DNA from: Ideonella sp.
GTDB lineage: Bacteria > Pseudomonadota > Gammaproteobacteria > Burkholderiales > Burkholderiaceae_C
Assembly (NCBI GenBank): GCA_016721465.1
Contig: JADKIA010000030.1
Coordinates: 372,001 to 436,000, forward strand
Direction: 5' to 3'
DNA length: 64,000 bases
Below the pieces are notes generated by a model that made no database searches, had not been told where the DNA came from, and was given only the letters and a program-made list of their open reading frames with translations. This document shows positions 61,668-64,000 of this stretch, one piece after another. Each line of letters opens with the position of its first letter. Position 1 is the first letter of the stretch. The position numbers and the translations under genes were made by a program.

Positions 61668-62744
61668 ATCCTTGCCTGTAGATTTGGGCTCTGGGATCTT
61701 CTTGATTAAGGCCTGGATCACGTCTACGGCTGGATTTGCCGCCGACAGCTTCTCAAGTTCAAGTTCTCTGGTTGATTCGCCAGATTGCAGTGTTTTCTCT
61801 TGCTTCGCCTCCAAAAGTGCGGTTAGTGCCAAGAGATTCAGCTCTGGAGTATTCAGTCGGCGCGCCAATTGAAGAGAGGCGAGAATGCCGGCCCGTCTAC
61901 TTGCGACGTCGTGATAGTCCTTGTAGTCGAGCGACAGCGCTCGGTATTGTCGGAGCAGGAACCAAGCGACCGCCTCCAGGAAGAACAAAATTGCGGCCGG
62001 TCGTGCGGCTCGGATCAGCAGATCGGTAAGTGATTGCCCTGGCTCGCCGGAAGGCAGCGAAAAATAAAATACGGCGACACCGATAATGGCCATCGCAATT
62101 CCTGATATTAGAAGCACGGTTGAGCGATTGAATACCTCATCTGCGCGATTGCGCGCAAACATCACATCTTGATCAATGGCTTCAACTTCGTCACTAGGAA
62201 CCCTTCTCAAGTCGTTCTTTTCTAGGGATCCGCTTCGACGAGCGCGCGTCTGATTTCTTGCAAGACGCCGCGCTAGCGAACTAAATCGGATCGTGCTCTG
62301 AACCCATCTCCATGACCACCACACTAGGTACAGAGCGACGGACCAAAGTCCTAGGGCAAAGACGAAACTTGCCGCGTCAAATCGGAACGAGTTTTCATAT
62401 CGGACTTGGACGGCACCATTCTCAATGAATGCCGTAATCTTGTTGGTTCGCGAAGAGAAGACAGAAGTCTCCCTTTCCGGTACTTCGGCTGTCGCCTTGT
62501 TTAGTCCAGGGTTTGCCTTTAGTAGGTCGCCTAGGCTTTCCGACTCAGACTTCAGCTGTGAAATTTGACTGACCGACAGTGGTTCACCCAGTCGCCTTGT
62601 TGACTCATATGCACCAATGCCGACATAAGCGATCGGCAGCGCGACAGTCACTATCAATATGGGACTGAAGAGCCAGCCTGACAGATCATGGAGCCATTGT
62701 CTAAGCGCGCTGTGAGGCGAGTTTGTGTTTTTGAGTTCTGACAT
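61662..62744 (-). CDS. Unrecognised membrane protein (cassette)
   Basis: 360 aa from ATG 62744 (AAGGTG 8 nt upstream); a GTG three codons earlier is possible. Four hydrophobic helices: WLFSPILIVTVALPIAYVGI, FVFALGLWSVALYLVWWSW, TVLLISGIAMAIIGVAVFYF, AAILFFLEAVAWFLLR. A periplasmic-looking segment follows helix 1 and a helical C-terminal cytoplasmic tail (LLALTALLEAKQEKTL) ends the protein. Unusually large for a cassette gene. The stop overlaps the attC R'' box. Confidence 0.7.
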   Translation of the reverse strand: MSELKNTNSPHSALRQWLHDLSGWLFSPILIVTVALPIAYVGIGAYESTRRLGEPLSVSQISQLKSESESLGDLLKANPGLNKATAEVPERETSVFSSRTNKITAFIENGAVQVRYENSFRFDAASFVFALGLWSVALYLVWWSWRWVQSTIRFSSLARRLARNQTRARRSGSLEKNDLRRVPSDEVEAIDQDVMFARNRADEVFNRSTVLLISGIAMAIIGVAVFYFSLPSGEPGQSLTDLLIRAARPAAILFFLEAVAWFLLRQYRALSLDYKDYHDVASRRAGILASLQLARRLNTPELNLLALTALLEAKQEKTLQSGESTRELELEKLSAANPAVDVIQALIKKIPEPKSTGKDA

Positions 62745-62768
62745 GAGCGACACCTTGGTTTCTAGGAT

Positions 62769-62879
62769 GCCTAACGTTGGAATTGAGCTGCCCGGAGCAG
62801 CGTCGTGCGTTTGGCCCAGAATGAAATGAGGGCCAAAGGCGCCACGCTGTGGAGGGTCAGCTCGAATGACGGGTTAGGC
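62769..62879 (-). repeat. attC site
   Basis: 111 nt from GCCTAAC (62769-62775) to GTTAGGC (62873-62879); nearly identical to the site at 59544-59654. Confidence 0.9.
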
Positions 62880-63380
62880 GTCGCGCGAAGTGGGACTGAT
62901 TGACTCACGGTCGTAGTAGTCAACCTCGCTCTCGGATCGAACAAGCTTTCGCAGTCTTGGGGTGGTGGCGCCGCCCGCGAATACGCCGATCTTGCTTGAG
63001 TCCGGGTACTCGCACACCTCAACTTCGGCCAATACCGAAAGGGAAAGATAGCGCAAGGTGACGGACCCTGTGTTGATGATCTGGTGGGCCGTGTCCGGGC
63101 CACCCGTTGGGCAGGCAATGACATCGTGTGTCTTGATCCTGTACGTCTGGCTCCCGAAGCGCAATTCTCCTTCACCATCCAGGATGAGAAACATCTCTTC
63201 CTCGGCGCGGTGTGAGTGAAACGGACACTGAGCACTTCCGGGCGGAAGCTCTGTGAGGTTGTAGCCCAATTTCTGGGCACCGATTGCAGCGCTGAACTGA
63301 GCGCGTCTGGAGCTGTAGAAGCCGTTTTCCTCAACGTCGGTGAACTCGACGTCGGCGAGATTGACGAAAGGTTTTGTCAT
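62874..63380 (-). CDS. Cupin-domain protein (cassette)
   Basis: 168 aa from ATG 63380, chosen because GGAG precedes it; an ATG at 63395 is alternative. The cupin metal-binding motif 1 reads CPFHSHRAEEEMFLILDGEGE and motif 2 includes CPTGGPDTAHQIINTG, with His/Glu ligands for a metal. May bind or convert a small metabolite. The stop TAA lies within the attC R'' box. Confidence 0.88.
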   Translation of the reverse strand: MTKPFVNLADVEFTDVEENGFYSSRRAQFSAAIGAQKLGYNLTELPPGSAQCPFHSHRAEEEMFLILDGEGELRFGSQTYRIKTHDVIACPTGGPDTAHQIINTGSVTLRYLSLSVLAEVEVCEYPDSSKIGVFAGGATTPRLRKLVRSESEVDYYDRESISPTSRDA

Positions 63381-63426
63381 GCCATCTCCATCCATGCGTG
63401 GAACTCCAGCAGATCCATGTTGCGAC

Positions 63427-63537
63427 GCCTAACGTTCGAGGTAACCGGCACGGAACGGCAGGACAGCGCTGGGCCAGAATGAAATGAGGCCCAGCGATGG
63501 CATGCCGTGGAGTGTCCGGTTGACTGAGGGGTTAGGC
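63427..63537 (-). repeat. attC site
   Basis: 111 nt from GCCTAAC (63427-63433) to GTTAGGC (63531-63537), with arms CGAGGTAACCGGCAC and GTGTCCGGTTGACTG and a centre shared with the 59544 and 62769 sites (CCAGAATGAAATGAGG). Confidence 0.88.
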
Positions 63538-63544
63538 CGCAGCC

Positions 63545-64000
63545 TCATTTCTGGCGGGCTCCGTAGATGGTGCTGTAGTTTATAGACCGTAGGTGGTCAA
63601 GCCTGTTCTTGTAAGCGATGAGCGCTGGTGTTGAAGAGAGCCCGACCGGGATGCGCTTGATGAAATCTGTTTCGGGGAACACGTCGATGTTGCCTGGCTT
63701 GTGCTCATACGAGGCGAGTTCGAGCAATGTGGATTCGAGTAGTACCCAGTTCTGCGCCTCGATCGCCAGACGGGCTTGAACACCAAGAGCCTGATACATG
63801 AACTCACCGACGGCCTTCGCCTTGGTGATCGCCTGGGCAACGTGTTCGAGACTCCTCGGGAGATTGATGTCGTAGTAGTGGAAGTGCTCTGCAAGACTGA
63901 CCGAGTGGTATGGATCTGCCGGATCCCGAGCTACTTCTGCCAGCAACAGTGTTTCAGCTTCTCGGTGGCGGCCGTGACACTGCAACTCGCCGATTAACTG
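63545..64000 (-). CDS. TPR-like cassette protein, 5' end off the window
   Basis: The leftward frame is open to the right edge (about 151 residues visible). It begins QLIGELQCHGRHREAETLLL, then AEHFHYYDINLPRSLEHVAQA and FMYQALGVQARLAIEAQNWV, ending STIYGARQK. The helix-turn-helix pairs with small-residue spacing resemble tetratricopeptide repeats; no other motif. Function unknown. Confidence 0.65.
   Translation of the reverse strand, partial: QLIGELQCHGRHREAETLLLAEVARDPADPYHSVSLAEHFHYYDINLPRSLEHVAQAITKAKAVGEFMYQALGVQARLAIEAQNWVLLESTLLELASYEHKPGNIDVFPETDFIKRIPVGLSSTPALIAYKNRLDHLRSINYSTIYGARQK

Larger units (their letters stand above)
58373..64000 (-). mobile_element. Integron gene-cassette array, leftward (no integrase in the window)
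   Basis: Eight consecutive leftward genes, seven of which are followed at the 3' end by an attC bounded by GCCTAAC (or GGCGAAC) and GTTAGGC. Stop codons of several genes lie inside or a few bases before R''. The array continues past the right edge. Orientation is opposite to the array at 45.5-51.2 kb, so recombination polarity flips between 51.2 and 58.3 kb. Related attC sequences in both arrays argue for one integron lineage. Confidence 0.85.

Noticed and set aside
45552..64000. Integron integrase intI
   Set aside because: No frame shows the IntI patch or R-H-R-Y set; the only recombinase-like gene (53100-54071) lacks the C-terminal catalytic residues.

Overview
The window reads as a high-GC betaproteobacterial chromosome, most likely Burkholderiales. 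Evidence is the tolB-pal-cpoB cluster, a YchJ/RarD/TcdA gene set, tRNA-Ala(CGC), two adjacent tRNA-Lys genes and Burkholderiales-looking small proteins. It runs from core genes on the left through a defence island into integron gene cassettes on the right. Three blocks of almost pure G/C homopolymer (about 4757-5262, 5563-5970 and 35752-36312) look like sequencing or assembly artefact. Genes touching them are damaged in the data and not necessarily in the organism.

1-21.8 kb (mostly core). A secreted subtilase with P-domain, RTX repeats and DUF4214 runs off the left edge. It is followed by an FAD monooxygenase, artefact blocks around an orphan gene fragment, a lipoprotein-like gene, a large membrane patatin phospholipase, a frameshifted Phd-type antitoxin relic, tRNA-Ala and a formamidase-like hydrolase. 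Next come a rubrerythrin / Fe-S protein / DUF3501 operon with an OxyR-like site, rarD, ychJ, an HSL-type esterase, tolB-pal-cpoB (without tolQRA in front), a YeeE/YedE transporter and tcdA. Two tRNA-Lys genes and a strong terminator close this part.

22-34.6 kb (defence island beside tRNA-Lys). A 5-methylcytosine methyltransferase and a Vsr nuclease converge. Behind them lies a tightly overlapping leftward operon: sigma factor, MORC/MutL-type GHKL ATPase, Z1 helicase-like protein, PD-(D/E)XK nuclease, AIPR protein. The last four plus MTase/Vsr are the known MutL/MORC-type restriction-modification association. The first gene is the surprise: a full sigma-70 factor (regions 1.2 to 4) with N-terminal ankyrin repeats, coupled by an ATGA overlap to the ATPase.

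36.3-45.4 kb (second defence-like block). A giant protein combines a NERD nuclease, a degenerate and an intact kinase-like domain and a COG1112/Upf1-type SF1 helicase. It overlaps a winged-helix partner gene, an arrangement reminiscent of Mokosh. A trypsin-like protease fused to a beta-beta-alpha-metal (NucA/EndoG type) nuclease follows.

45.5-64 kb (integron cassettes without a visible integrase). Small promoterless-looking genes alternate with attC sites. Cassettes point right from 45.6 to about 51.2 kb and left from 58.4 kb to the end, so two arrays face each other. Between them (51.2-58.3 kb) lies non-cassette DNA. It holds an island module (GDWGD/ITEADR protein, papain-like peptidase, catalytically degenerate tyrosine recombinase, acidic protein, Xre regulator), a zinc-ribbon membrane gene pair, a dienelactone-hydrolase-like gene and several unexplained repeat structures. 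No rRNA, CRISPR array or intact insertion sequence was seen.
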